Assembly (NCBI RefSeq): GCF_000982825.1
Contig: NZ_CP011047.1
Location: 4,092,001 to 4,156,000, forward strand
Direction: 5' to 3'
DNA: 64,000 nucleotides
Origin: Cronobacter sakazakii
GTDB taxonomy: Bacteria; Pseudomonadota; Gammaproteobacteria; Enterobacterales; Enterobacteriaceae
The notes beneath the pieces were generated by a model that was not told where the DNA came from, did no database searches, and saw nothing but the letters and a program-made list of their open reading frames with translations. This document shows positions 9,234-18,208 of the stretch, piece after piece. The position numbers and the translations under genes were made by a program. How positions within the stretch are numbered: the first letter of the stretch is position 1; the number at the start of each line of letters is the position of its first letter.

Positions 9234-9308
9234 TGGGGTATCGCCAAGCGGTAAGGCACCGGTTTTTGATACCGGCATCCCCTGGTTCGAATCCAGGTAC
9301 CCCAGCCA
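9234..9308 (+). tRNA. glnW: tRNA-Gln, UUG anticodon (copy 2)
   Basis: 75 nt with encoded CCA; anticodon TTG at 9266-9268. It differs from copy 1 by one base in the variable region (ATCCC against ATTCC). Confidence 0.97.
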
Positions 9309-9338
9309 GTCGTTATGTCTGGTAAAGCAGTACACTTT

Positions 9339-9415
9339 GGCTACGTAGCTCAGCTGGTTAGAGCACAGCACTCATAATGCTGGGGTCACAGGTTCGATTC
9401 CCGTCGTAGCCACCA
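9339..9415 (+). tRNA. metU: tRNA-Met (elongator), CAU anticodon (copy 2)
   Basis: 77 nt with encoded CCA; anticodon CAT at 9373-9375. It is identical to the first Met tRNA except for one anticodon-stem pair: CAGCA/TGCTG here, CATCA/TGATG there, so both sides of the pair changed together. Confidence 0.97.
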
Positions 9416-9477
9416 TATTTAAAGCGTCTTGCATTTTTTATGCGGGATAGCGCGAAGTAAAATTCGCAAGAGTTTCT

Positions 9478-9552
9478 TGGGGTGTCGCCAAGCGGTAAGG
9501 CAGCGGATTCTGATTCCGCCATTCCGGGGTTCGAATCCCTGCACCCCAGCCA
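9478..9552 (+). tRNA. glnV: tRNA-Gln, CUG anticodon (copy 1)
   Basis: 75 nt with encoded CCA; anticodon CTG at 9510-9512, stem GCGGA/TCCGC. In E. coli this is the supE amber-suppressor locus. Confidence 0.97.
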
Positions 9553-9643
9553 CTTTGAAGAAGCGGTTGGCAAGAAGCTAAACGCGCTGGTTAAAGGTTC
9601 TTTATTTCTTCCTTTAACTAACAATTCAGCACCAACATTTTGT

Positions 9644-9718
9644 TGGGGTGTCGCCAAGCGGTAAGGCAGCGGATTCTGATTCCGCCATTCCGGGGTTCGA
9701 ATCCCTGCACCCCAGCCA
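9644..9718 (+). tRNA. glnX: tRNA-Gln, CUG anticodon (copy 2)
   Basis: 75 nt with encoded CCA; anticodon CTG at 9676-9678. Same sequence as copy 1. Last gene before the operon terminator. Confidence 0.97.
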
Positions 9719-9725
9719 CTCTTTA

Positions 9726-9750
9726 AAAGCCTGCTTTCGCAGGCTTTTTT
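9726..9750 (+). terminator. Intrinsic terminator of the tRNA operon
   Basis: AAAGCCTGC (9726-9734) pairs with GCAGGCTTT (9739-9747), then a T run, 8 nt after glnX. Confidence 0.92.
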
Positions 9751-9821
9751 CTTTTGTGCGTTTCCTGTTTCTGTCTATACGTGCAACAAAGTCACGTTGC
9801 CATTCAGACACGCAATCCCCA

Positions 9822-9845
9822 TAAAAAAGCCTGCACAGGCAGGCT
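9822..9845 (-). terminator. Intrinsic terminator downstream of ubiF
   Basis: On the minus strand AGCCTGC (9845-9839) pairs with GCAGGCT (9834-9828), followed by TTTTTT. It closes the ubiF transcript and shares its stem sequence with the tRNA-operon terminator. Confidence 0.8.
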
Positions 9846-9941
9846 TCTTAAATAAGCAAATTTTCACTGTAAGGCGACAACGACGACAACGCCCCGGTTA
9901 TCAACCCTTAATGCACCTTAAAGCATGTTGTAACTAAGGCG

Positions 9942-11117
9942 TCATAAACCGAGCGCATACCGCAGCGCCTGGCGTTTCAGCACGCCTGAGCGCTGGGCGG
10001 CGATAAGCCCAAGATTGCGCAGCACGCGCAGCGGTTTCAGTTTCGCAGTAAACCCGGCATGGAACAGATCCATACCGCTTTGCATCAGCAGGTTATCCGG
10101 CATACGACGACGCTGATAGCGCTTAAGCACCGCGCCGGAAGCCCAGTCTTCCGCCGCATTGCGGGCATCAATCACCACCTTCAGCAGCGCGTCCACATCG
10201 CGATAGCCGAGATTCACCCCCTGCCCCGCCAGCGGATGAATGGTATGCGCGGCGTCACCAATCAGCGCGACGCCCGGCAGCACATAACGCAGCGCATGGC
10301 GACGCACCAGTGGAAACGCGCCGCAGGCGACCGGCGTCACGCGGCCAAGCCGGGCAGGAAATGCGGCGGCTATTTCACGGCCAAGCTGCGTCATGGTCAT
10401 CGCCTGAAGCTGACGAACACGCGCCGGGCGGTCATACCAGACGAGCGACGCACGGTTATCAAACAACGGTAAAAACGCATGCGGCCCGTTCGGGGTAAAG
10501 TGCTGCCAGGTGCTGTCGCCGGGCGGCTGGTCACATTCCACGCTAATCAACAGGCATGACTGCTGATACTGCCAGGCGTTAACGCCGATGCCTGCCCATT
10601 TACGCACCTGCGAGCTGGCACCGTCCGCACCGATCACCAGGCGCGCCTGTAAGGTGTCGCCATTAGTAAGCGAGAGCTGATACCCGTTTTGCGACGGCGT
10701 CATCTGCGTGAGCGTCGCCGGGCACAGCAGTTGCGCCGCCGGATGCGCCTCCAGCGCCTCCCACAGCGCGCGTTGCAGCACGCTGTTTTCTACCATATAG
10801 CCCAGCTCCGGCAGTTGCAGTTCATCGGCGCTGAATTCAACCCGCGCCTCGTTCCACTCCCAGGTTTCGAGGCGGCGATAAGGATGCGCGCGCATCTCAA
10901 GCACGCGCTGCCAGACGCCCAGCCCGCGCAGCAGATCCACCGACGCGCAACTGATCGACGAGATCCGCACATCCGGCGGGTTTTGCGGTGAAAACGGCGG
11001 CGGCGCGGCATGTTCCACGACGGCGACCTGAAAGCCATTTTGCGCAAGCCCAAGCGCGGCGGCGGCACCCACCATGCCCCCGCCGACAACGACGACTTCA
11101 ATTGGTTGATTTGTCAT
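9942..11117 (-). CDS. ubiF: 3-demethoxyubiquinol 3-hydroxylase
   Basis: FAD monooxygenase that adds the C6 hydroxyl late in ubiquinone synthesis. The N-terminal dinucleotide fold VVVVGGGMVGAAAALGLA binds FAD; LIGDAAHTIHPLAGQGVN is the second FAD motif (GD plus the AGQG loop). I use the start at 11117 (MTNQPIEV), which gives 391 residues, the E. coli length. An in-frame start 21 bp upstream is possible. It is divergent from miaB and ends before its own terminator. Confidence 0.95.
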   Translation of the reverse strand: MTNQPIEVVVVGGGMVGAAAALGLAQNGFQVAVVEHAAPPPFSPQNPPDVRISSISCASVDLLRGLGVWQRVLEMRAHPYRRLETWEWNEARVEFSADELQLPELGYMVENSVLQRALWEALEAHPAAQLLCPATLTQMTPSQNGYQLSLTNGDTLQARLVIGADGASSQVRKWAGIGVNAWQYQQSCLLISVECDQPPGDSTWQHFTPNGPHAFLPLFDNRASLVWYDRPARVRQLQAMTMTQLGREIAAAFPARLGRVTPVACGAFPLVRRHALRYVLPGVALIGDAAHTIHPLAGQGVNLGYRDVDALLKVVIDARNAAEDWASGAVLKRYQRRRMPDNLLMQSGMDLFHAGFTAKLKPLRVLRNLGLIAAQRSGVLKRQALRYALGL

Positions 11118-11262
11118 GGTCATTTCATCCTTAAGCAATCTCCCTTCAGTTTACCGGATTTTTCGCCGCCTGACGTCTTTGCCTCGCCACTGGTCACGAA
11201 CCCGTCAAAGCATTACAATACGCGGCCAAAATGAGTGGCTTTAACTGAGCAATGGCAAGTCA

Positions 11263-12687
11263 ATGACAAAAAAACTCCATATCAAAACCTGGGGCTGTCA
11301 GATGAATGAATACGATTCATCGAAGATGGCCGATCTGCTGGAAACCACGCACGGCTTTACGCTGACCGACGTGGCGGAAGAAGCAGATATTCTGCTGCTG
11401 AATACCTGCTCAATCCGCGAGAAGGCACAGGAGAAGGTTTTCCATCAGTTAGGTCGCTGGAAAACGTTAAAGGAAAAGAACCCGGATGTGATTATCGGCG
11501 TGGGCGGCTGTGTAGCGTCTCAGGAAGGTGACCATATTCGCGATCGCGCCCGCTACGTTGACATCATTTTCGGGCCTCAGACCCTGCACCGCCTGCCGGA
11601 AATGATCAACCAGGTGAAAGGCACGCGCAGCCCGGTTGTGGACATCAGCTTCCCGGAAATCGAAAAATTCGATCGCCTGCCTGAGCCGCGCGCGGAAGGC
11701 CCGACGGCGTTCGTTTCCATCATGGAAGGCTGCAATAAATACTGCACCTACTGCGTGGTTCCGTATACCCGCGGTGAAGAAGTGAGCCGTCCGAGCGATG
11801 ACATCGTGCTGGAAATCGCCCAGCTCGCCGCCCAGGGTGTGCGTGAAGTTAACCTGCTTGGCCAGAACGTGAACGCCTGGCGCGGCGAAAACTACGACGG
11901 CACCACCGGCACGTTTGCCGATCTGCTGCGTCTGGTCGCGGCGATTGACGGTATTGACCGCATCCGCTTCACCACCAGCCACCCGATTGAATTCACCGAT
12001 GACATCATTGAAGTCTATCGCGACACGCCGGAGCTGGTGAGCTTCCTGCATCTGCCGGTACAGAGCGGCTCCGACCGCGTGCTGAACATGATGGGACGCA
12101 CCCACACGGCGCTGGAATATAAAGCCATTATCCGCAAGCTGCGCGCCGCGCGTCCGGATATTCAGATTAGCTCCGACTTCATCGTCGGCTTCCCTGGCGA
12201 AACCCAACAGGATTTCGAACAGACCATGAAGCTGATTGCCGAGGTGAATTTCGACATGAGCTACAGCTTTATTTTCTCCGCGCGTCCGGGTACGCCTGCC
12301 GCCGACATGGTGGATGACGTGCCGGAAGAGGAGAAAAAACAGCGTCTGTACATCCTTCAGGAGCGCATCAACCAGCAAGCGATGGCGTGGAGCCGCCGTA
12401 TGCTCGGCACGACCCAACGCATTCTGGTGGAAGGCACGTCGCGTAAGAGCATCATGGAGCTTTCCGGGCGTACCGAAAACAACCGCGTGGTGAACTTCGA
12501 GGGCTCGCCGGATATGGTGGGTAAATTCGTCGATGTGGAAATCACGGAAGTGTTCCCGAATTCGCTGCGCGGCAAGGTTATCCGCACCGAAGACGAGATG
12601 GGCCTGCGCGTGGTGGAATCGCCGGAATCGATCATCGCCCGCACCCGCAAAGAAAACGAACTCGGCGTCGGGATTTTCCAGCCATAA
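11263..12687 (+). CDS. miaB: tRNA-2-methylthio-N6-isopentenyladenosine synthase
   Basis: Radical-SAM methylthiotransferase that adds the 2-methylthio group to i6A37 of tRNA. The 474 residues hold the N-terminal UPF0004 domain with three cluster cysteines (WGCQMN, LNTCSI, VGGCVA), the radical-SAM CX3CX2C motif CNKYCTYC near 157-164, and a C-terminal TRAM RNA-binding domain (about 378-441). A single-gene unit, divergent from ubiF. Confidence 0.97.
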   Translation: MTKKLHIKTWGCQMNEYDSSKMADLLETTHGFTLTDVAEEADILLLNTCSIREKAQEKVFHQLGRWKTLKEKNPDVIIGVGGCVASQEGDHIRDRARYVDIIFGPQTLHRLPEMINQVKGTRSPVVDISFPEIEKFDRLPEPRAEGPTAFVSIMEGCNKYCTYCVVPYTRGEEVSRPSDDIVLEIAQLAAQGVREVNLLGQNVNAWRGENYDGTTGTFADLLRLVAAIDGIDRIRFTTSHPIEFTDDIIEVYRDTPELVSFLHLPVQSGSDRVLNMMGRTHTALEYKAIIRKLRAARPDIQISSDFIVGFPGETQQDFEQTMKLIAEVNFDMSYSFIFSARPGTPAADMVDDVPEEEKKQRLYILQERINQQAMAWSRRMLGTTQRILVEGTSRKSIMELSGRTENNRVVNFEGSPDMVGKFVDVEITEVFPNSLRGKVIRTEDEMGLRVVESPESIIARTRKENELGVGIFQP

Positions 12688-12699
12688 TCCGTTCTCTCA

Positions 12700-12735
12700 C
12701 GTATGCCGCCCTGGCGCGGCATACGCTTATTTTTA
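12700..12735 (+). terminator. Terminator of miaB
   Basis: CGTATGCCGC (12700-12709) pairs with GCGGCATACG (12716-12725), followed by CTTATTTTTA. The U tract is interrupted, so it may be partial. Confidence 0.7.
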
Positions 12736-12746
12736 CACCATCCGTG

Positions 12747-12774
12747 CTTGTATTCTGAAGGCGTCACCCAAATA
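12747..12774 (+). promoter_or_regulatory. Possible heat-shock (sigma-32) promoter of ybeZYX-lnt
   Basis: CTTGTAT (12747-12753), a 13-bp gap and CCCAAATA (12767-12774) resemble the sigma-32 consensus CTTGAAA-N11-16-CCCCATNT. E. coli ybeZYX belongs to the heat-shock regulon, which supports it, but the -10 half matches only in part. Confidence 0.45.
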
Positions 12775-12891
12775 TCCGGGTTGTCGCTTGCGCCTTTTTC
12801 CCTCGCCGTGAATAATTTCTCTCAGGCCCTGTGAAAATCAGCAGGCATTTTTATTCACCTTAACTGGCCCTGAGTGACCAAGAGGACAAGT

Positions 12892-13953
12892 TTGAATATC
12901 GAAACTCGTGAATTTACGCTGGAACCGGCAGACAATGCCCGTCTGCTTAGCCTCTGTGGACCCTTTGATGACAACATCAAACAGCTTGAGCGCCGCCTCG
13001 GCATCGAAATCGCCCGTCGCGACAACCATTTTAAACTGACCGGCCGCACGATTTGCGTCAGCGCGGCGGCGGATATTCTGCGCCATCTGTACGTCGATAC
13101 CGCCCCGATGCGCGGCGAAATCAAAGAGATCGAGCCGGAGCAAATTCATCTGGCCATTAAAGAATTTCGCGTGCTGGAGCAGAGCGCCGAAAGCGTGCCG
13201 GAGTACGGCAAAGCGGTCAATATCAAGACCAAACGCGGCGTGATTAAACCACGCACGCCAAACCAGGCGCAGTACATCGCGAATATTCTCGATCACGACA
13301 TCACCTTCGGTATCGGCCCTGCCGGTACGGGTAAAACGTATCTTGCGGTCGCGGCCGCCGTGGACGCGCTGGAGCGCCAGGAAATTCGCCGTATTCTGCT
13401 GACCCGTCCGGCCGTGGAAGCCGGTGAAAAACTCGGCTTCCTGCCAGGCGATCTCAGCCAGAAAGTGGACCCGTACCTGCGCCCGCTGTATGACGCACTT
13501 TTTGAGATGCTCGGCTTTGAGCGTGTGGAAAAGCTGATGGAGCGCAACGTCATTGAAGTCGCACCGCTGGCTTACATGCGCGGCCGTACGCTTAACGACG
13601 CGTTCATTATTCTCGATGAGAGCCAGAACACCACCATCGAACAGATGAAAATGTTCCTGACCCGTATCGGCTTTAACTCCAAAGCGGTGATCACCGGCGA
13701 CGTCACGCAGATTGACCTGCCGCGAAACCTGAAATCCGGCCTGCGTCACGCCATTGAGGTACTTTCGGAAGTCGAAGAGATCAGCTTTAACTTCTTCCAC
13801 AGCGAAGACGTGGTGCGCCATCCGGTCGTCGCACGCATCGTCACCGCCTATGAAGCGTGGGAAGAGGCTGACCAGAAACGCAAAGCCGAACAGGCCGCGG
13901 AACGTAAACGTGAAGCCCAGGCGCTGGCCGCGGGCGCGCAGGAGAGTAAATGA
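12892..13953 (+). CDS. ybeZ: PhoH-like ATPase YbeZ
   Basis: A 353-residue PhoH-family ATPase thought to work with the endoribonuclease YbeY. Walker A GPAGTGKT (about 133-140) and Walker B AFIILDESQN are intact, and the charged C-terminal tail is typical. I choose the TTG at 12892 (LNIETRE): AGAGGA sits 5 nt upstream, and the protein then aligns with E. coli YbeZ, which as I recall also starts at TTG. An in-frame GTG at 12874 lies upstream of that ribosome site. Its stop overlaps the ybeY start by 4 nt (ATGA), which suggests translational coupling. Confidence 0.93.
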   Translation: MNIETREFTLEPADNARLLSLCGPFDDNIKQLERRLGIEIARRDNHFKLTGRTICVSAAADILRHLYVDTAPMRGEIKEIEPEQIHLAIKEFRVLEQSAESVPEYGKAVNIKTKRGVIKPRTPNQAQYIANILDHDITFGIGPAGTGKTYLAVAAAVDALERQEIRRILLTRPAVEAGEKLGFLPGDLSQKVDPYLRPLYDALFEMLGFERVEKLMERNVIEVAPLAYMRGRTLNDAFIILDESQNTTIEQMKMFLTRIGFNSKAVITGDVTQIDLPRNLKSGLRHAIEVLSEVEEISFNFFHSEDVVRHPVVARIVTAYEAWEEADQKRKAEQAAERKREAQALAAGAQESK

Positions 13954-14417
13954 GTCAGGTGATCCTTGATTTGCAGGTGGCCTGCGAAGACACCACCGGG
14001 TTACCGGACGAGGCGCAGTTTCAGACATGGCTGAATGCCGTTGTGCCGCAGTTTCAGGAAGAATCAGAAGTCACGGTACGTCTGGTGGATGAAGCGGAAA
14101 GCCATGATTTAAACCTGACTTATCGCGGTATGGACAAACCCACCAACGTGCTGTCGTTCCCGTTCGAAGCGCCGCCTGGCATCGACATGCCGCTGCTTGG
14201 CGATCTGATTATCTGTCGTCAGGTGGTCGAGCGCGAAGCGCGCGAACAGGAAAAGCCGCTGGAAGCCCACTGGGCGCATATGGTGGTGCACGGCAGTCTG
14301 CATCTTCTGGGCTATGACCATATCGAGGATGACGAAGCCGAAGAGATGGAAGGCATCGAAACCGAGATAATGCTTGCCCTGGGCTTTGACGATCCGTACA
14401 TTGCCGAGAAAGCGTAA
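13950..14417 (+). CDS. ybeY: Endoribonuclease YbeY
   Basis: Single-strand-specific metallo-endoribonuclease involved in 16S rRNA 3'-end maturation and 70S quality control. 155 residues. The family zinc motif H-X3-H-X5-H is seen as HGSLHLLGYDH near the C-terminus, followed by the usual acidic stretch. It overlaps ybeZ by 4 nt and precedes ybeX. Confidence 0.96.
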   Translation: MSQVILDLQVACEDTTGLPDEAQFQTWLNAVVPQFQEESEVTVRLVDEAESHDLNLTYRGMDKPTNVLSFPFEAPPGIDMPLLGDLIICRQVVEREAREQEKPLEAHWAHMVVHGSLHLLGYDHIEDDEAEEMEGIETEIMLALGFDDPYIAEKA

Positions 14418-14519
14418 TCTGTGCGGCAGCCCGCTGCCGCCAGTGATTTCTACCGCCGTGGCGTGAGTTTTCCGCCACGAGCGAGACATAAACCAACATG
14501 AGAACCCTGAATTAACGCC

Positions 14520-15395
14520 ATGAGCGACGACAACTCACACAGTAGCGACTCACTTAACAAAAAGGGATTTTTCTCCCTCCTCTTAAGCCAGCTGTTCCAC
14601 GGTGAACCCAAAAACCGTGACGAACTGCTAGAGCTTATCCGTGATTCCGAGCAGAACGAGCTTATCGACCAGGATACGCGCGACATGCTTGAAGGGGTAA
14701 TGGATATCGCCGACCAGCGCGTGCGCGACATCATGATCCCCCGCTCTCAAATGGTCACCCTGAAACGCAACCAGAGCCTTGATGAATGTCTTGACGTCAT
14801 TATCGAATCGGCGCATTCACGTTTCCCGGTGATTAGCGAAGACAAAGATCACATTGAAGGGATCCTGATGGCCAAGGATCTGCTGCCGTTTATGCGCAGC
14901 GATGCCGAAGCCTTCAGTATGGATAAAGTGCTGCGCCCGGCGGTTGTCGTGCCGGAAAGCAAACGGGTTGACCGGATGCTGAAAGAGTTCCGCTCACAGC
15001 GTTATCACATGGCTATCGTGATTGATGAATTCGGCGGCGTATCCGGGCTTGTGACTATCGAAGATATTCTTGAGCTCATCGTCGGCGAAATCGAAGATGA
15101 ATACGACGACGAAGAAGATATCGATTTCCGTCAGCTCAGCCGCCACACCTGGACCGTGCGCGCGCTGGCTTCCATTGAAGATTTTAACGATACCTTCGGC
15201 ACCCAGTTCAGCGATGAAGAAGTCGACACCATCGGCGGTCTGGTGATGCAGGCATTCGGTCATCTGCCTGCGCGCGGAGAAACCATCGACATCGATGGTT
15301 ACCAGTTTAAAGTTGCCATGGCGGACAGCCGTCGTATTATCCAGGTCCACGTCAGAATGCCGGAAAACTCGCCGCAGCCTAAACTGGAAGACTAA
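14520..15395 (+). CDS. ybeX: CorC/YbeX CBS-domain protein
   Basis: A 291-residue cytoplasmic protein with two CBS domains (about 70-190) and a C-terminal CorC_HlyC domain (about 205-285). The family was linked to magnesium and cobalt efflux with CorA; YbeX is also tied to ribosome metabolism. It has none of the membrane segments of larger paralogues. It lies 102 bp after ybeY and 4 bp before lnt in what looks like one operon. Confidence 0.94.
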   Translation: MSDDNSHSSDSLNKKGFFSLLLSQLFHGEPKNRDELLELIRDSEQNELIDQDTRDMLEGVMDIADQRVRDIMIPRSQMVTLKRNQSLDECLDVIIESAHSRFPVISEDKDHIEGILMAKDLLPFMRSDAEAFSMDKVLRPAVVVPESKRVDRMLKEFRSQRYHMAIVIDEFGGVSGLVTIEDILELIVGEIEDEYDDEEDIDFRQLSRHTWTVRALASIEDFNDTFGTQFSDEEVDTIGGLVMQAFGHLPARGETIDIDGYQFKVAMADSRRIIQVHVRMPENSPQPKLED

Positions 15396-15399
15396 TGGA

Positions 15400-16941
15400 A
15401 TGGCTCTTGCCTTAATGATTGAACGCCAGCGCGTGCGTCTGCTGCTGGCGCTGCTTTTTGGTGCCAGCGGAACGCTGGCCTTTTCCCCTTACGATTTCTG
15501 GCCCGCCGCCCTTATTTCGCTGATGGGCTTACAGGGGCTTACGCTTAACCGTCGCCCGATGCAAAGCGCCTGGATTGGTTTCCTCTGGGGGCTTGGCCTG
15601 TTTGGCAGCGGCGTGAACTGGGTCTATGTCAGCATCGCCCAGTTCGGCGGCATGCCGGGGCCGGTCAACGTGGCGCTGGTCGTCCTGCTTGCCGCGTATC
15701 TGTCGCTCTATACCGGTCTTTTCGCAGGCGTCCTCTCGCGCCTGTGGCCGAAAACCAGCTGGCTGCGCCTGGCGATTGCCGCGCCAGTCGTCTGGCATCT
15801 CACCGAGTTTTTACGCGGCTGGGTGCTGACCGGCTTCCCGTGGCTGCAGTTTGGCTACAGCCAGATAGACGGCCCGCTGAAAGGCCTGGCGCCAGTGATG
15901 GGCGTTGAAGCCATCACCTTTTTACTGATGGCAGTGAGCGGCCTGCTGGTGCTGGCGATCGAGCATCGCGCCTGGAAGCCTGCCGTCTGCGCGCTCGTGC
16001 TGTTCGCGCTGCCCTTCCCGCTGCGCTATATCCAGTGGTATCAGCCGCATGCCGAACGCGCGATAAACGTCGCGCTGGTGCAGGGCAATATTCCGCAGTC
16101 GATGAAATGGGATGAGCGCGAGTTGATGAACACGCTGCGGATTTACTTTAACGCCACGCGCGAGCAGCTCGGTAAAGCCGGGTTGATTATCTGGCCGGAA
16201 TCCGCCATTCCCGATTTAGAGAGCAATCAGCAACCGTTCCTGCACGATCTGGACACTGTGCTTCGCGATAACGACGCGACGCTGATTACCGGCGTGGTGG
16301 ATGCGCGTCTTAACGAGAAAAACCGTTACGACACCTACAACACCATCATTACGCTCGGTGCCGGTACGCCATACAGCTACAACTCCGCCAACCGCTACCA
16401 TAAAAACCATCTGGTGCCGTTTGGCGAGTTCGTGCCGCTGGAATCGATTCTGCGCCCGCTCGCGCCGTTCTTCGATCTGCCGATGTCCTCTTTCAGCCGC
16501 GGCCCGTATATGCAGCCGCAGTTACAGGCGCACGGCATGAAGCTCACGGCGGCGATCTGCTACGAAATTATTCTCGGCGAACAGGTTCGTGATAACTTCC
16601 GCCCGGATACCGATTTCCTGCTGACTATCTCGAACGACGCGTGGTTTGGCCACTCTATCGGTCCGTGGCAGCACTTTCAGATGGCGCGTATGCGTGCGCT
16701 GGAGCTGGCGCGTCCGCTGCTGCGCAGCACCAATAACGGCGTGACGGCGGTTATTGACGCTAACGGTAATGTTCAGTCGATCATCCCGCAGTTCACCCGC
16801 GAGGTGTTAAATGCCTCCGTTACGCCCACCAGCGGGCTGACGCCGTATGCCCGTTTTGGCAACGCGATTATCTGGATAATCGTTGCGCTGGGCGGTTTCG
16901 TCTCCGTGCTGATGAGCCTCGGCAGACACAGACGTTCGTAA
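15400..16941 (+). CDS. lnt: Apolipoprotein N-acyltransferase
   Basis: Third enzyme of lipoprotein maturation: it N-acylates the lipid-bearing cysteine at the periplasmic face of the inner membrane. 513 residues. Several N-terminal membrane helices precede a nitrilase-like domain with the catalytic triad Glu (IIWPESAIP), Lys (YHKNHLVPFGE) and Cys (AAICYEIILGE). The ATG at 15400 follows the ybeX stop by 4 nt and gives a length like E. coli Lnt (512); a longer in-frame reading runs back into ybeX and is rejected. Confidence 0.96.
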   Translation: MALALMIERQRVRLLLALLFGASGTLAFSPYDFWPAALISLMGLQGLTLNRRPMQSAWIGFLWGLGLFGSGVNWVYVSIAQFGGMPGPVNVALVVLLAAYLSLYTGLFAGVLSRLWPKTSWLRLAIAAPVVWHLTEFLRGWVLTGFPWLQFGYSQIDGPLKGLAPVMGVEAITFLLMAVSGLLVLAIEHRAWKPAVCALVLFALPFPLRYIQWYQPHAERAINVALVQGNIPQSMKWDERELMNTLRIYFNATREQLGKAGLIIWPESAIPDLESNQQPFLHDLDTVLRDNDATLITGVVDARLNEKNRYDTYNTIITLGAGTPYSYNSANRYHKNHLVPFGEFVPLESILRPLAPFFDLPMSSFSRGPYMQPQLQAHGMKLTAAICYEIILGEQVRDNFRPDTDFLLTISNDAWFGHSIGPWQHFQMARMRALELARPLLRSTNNGVTAVIDANGNVQSIIPQFTREVLNASVTPTSGLTPYARFGNAIIWIIVALGGFVSVLMSLGRHRRS

Positions 16942-16962
16942 ATTACCGCTCCATTTCCCCTA

Positions 16963-16991
16963 AAAAGGTCAGCTATGCTGGCCTTTTCCTT
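16963..16991 (+). terminator. Terminator of the ybeZYX-lnt operon
   Basis: AAAAGGTCAGC (16963-16973) pairs with GCTGGCCTTTT (16977-16987), with one G-U pair, followed by a T-rich tract. Confidence 0.8.
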
Positions 16992-17089
16992 TTCTGGCAC
17001 ACCCTTTGCTTTAGTTAACCCAATGATTTAGCTGAAACGCCCTGTCGGGCGGCGCAGGCGCGTGATGTGCACCAGCAGCGATCTTTTGC

Positions 17090-17106
17090 GGCACCACTTT
17101 AGTGCA
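17090..17106. promoter_or_regulatory. NtrC-like site upstream of gltI
   Basis: A 17-bp dyad with GGCACC and AGTGCA arms, close to the NtrC consensus TGCACC-N4-TGGTGCA. A further TGCACC half-site lies at 17067. I see no good sigma-54 -24/-12 element between it and gltI, so the assignment is tentative. The rest of the 361-bp lnt-gltI gap holds the lnt terminator and the gltI leader. Confidence 0.35.
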
Positions 17107-17238
17107 ACACCGCATTTTTGCCTCTCATTGGTGCGGCGCGCTTCGCAAAAATAAACAAATTCACAGCAAATTATTTACATCCAGCCAGGCTAAATGGTAC
17201 CAACACGGTACTAACGCTGCTGGCGGGACGGCAGGATA

Positions 17239-17260
17239 TAACAACACACATTCACAATTG
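17239..17260 (+). promoter_or_regulatory. C/A-rich GcvB target in the gltI leader
   Basis: The ACAACACACATTCACAATTG tract 43-64 nt before the gltI ATG matches the C/A-rich translation-enhancer element that the sRNA GcvB pairs with in Salmonella gltI. Confidence 0.7.
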
Positions 17261-17302
17261 GGTATCAATGGCGTTTCTGGCGCCGCGATAAAGGAGTTGG
17301 AT

Positions 17303-18208
17303 ATGCAGTTACGTAAACTGACCGCAGCAATGCTGGTAATGGGTCTGAGCGCAGGTCTGGCCCATGCGGAAGACGCAAGCGGCGGTCAAAGCACGCTGGA
17401 TAAAATCAAAGCGAACGGCGTTATTGTTGTCGGCCATCGCGAATCCTCAGTTCCTTTCTCCTATTACGACAACCAGCAAAAAGTGGTCGGCTATTCGCAG
17501 GATTATTCCAACGCTATCGTTGAAGCCGTGAAGAAACAGCTCAACAAGCCGGATCTGCAGGTCAAAATGATCCCGATTACCTCGCAGAACCGTATCCCGC
17601 TGCTGCAAAACGGCACCTTTGATTTCGAGTGTGGCTCCACCACCAACAACCTGGAGCGCCAGAAACAGGCGGCTTTCTCTGACACCATTTTCGTCGTAGG
17701 TACTCGCCTGCTAGTGAAAAAAGGCGGCCCGATTAAAGATTTCCCGGATCTGAAAGGCAAAGCGGTCGTTGTAACTTCCGGCACGACGTCAGAAGTGCTG
17801 CTGCATAAGCTGAACGACGAGAAGAAAATGGACATGCGCATCATCAGCGCCAAAGATCACGGCGACTCCTTCCGTACCCTGGAAAGCGGCCGCGCGGTGG
17901 CGTTTATGATGGATGACGCCCTGCTGGCTGGCGAGCGCGCGAAGGCGAAGAAACCGGACAACTGGGAAATCGTCGGCACGCCGCAGTCCAAAGAAGCCTA
18001 TGGCTGCATGCTGCGTAAAGGCGACGAGTCTTTCAAAAAGCTGGTAGACGAGACCATCGCCAAAGCACAGACCTCAGGCGACGCAGAGAAGTGGTTTGAT
18101 AAATGGTTTAAAAACCCGATCCCACCGAAAAACCTTAACCTGAACTTTGAGCTTTCTGACGACATGAAAGCCCTGTTCAAAGAGCCTAACGATAAAGCGC
18201 TTAACTAA
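17303..18208 (+). CDS. gltI: Glutamate/aspartate ABC transporter, binding protein
   Basis: Periplasmic receptor for glutamate and aspartate that feeds GltJKL. 301 residues with a classic Sec signal peptide (MQLRKLTAAMLVMGLSAG, cleavage after AHA) and a type II periplasmic fold typical of amino-acid receptors (VGHRESSVPFSYYDNQQKVV near the mature N-terminus). The start at 17303 follows AAGGAG; a longer in-frame reading extends through the leader and would remove the signal from the N-terminus. The SroC region separates it from gltJ. Confidence 0.96.
   Translation: MQLRKLTAAMLVMGLSAGLAHAEDASGGQSTLDKIKANGVIVVGHRESSVPFSYYDNQQKVVGYSQDYSNAIVEAVKKQLNKPDLQVKMIPITSQNRIPLLQNGTFDFECGSTTNNLERQKQAAFSDTIFVVGTRLLVKKGGPIKDFPDLKGKAVVVTSGTTSEVLLHKLNDEKKMDMRIISAKDHGDSFRTLESGRAVAFMMDDALLAGERAKAKKPDNWEIVGTPQSKEAYGCMLRKGDESFKKLVDETIAKAQTSGDAEKWFDKWFKNPIPPKNLNLNFELSDDMKALFKEPNDKALN

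Noticed and set aside
9071..9348. Open frames across the tRNA array
   Set aside because: They arise from repeated tRNA sequences without stops and encode no recognisable protein.
17107..17302. A sigma-54 promoter for gltI
   Set aside because: TTGGTGC at 17129 looked like a -24 element, but no GC falls 12 bp further on as sigma-54 requires.
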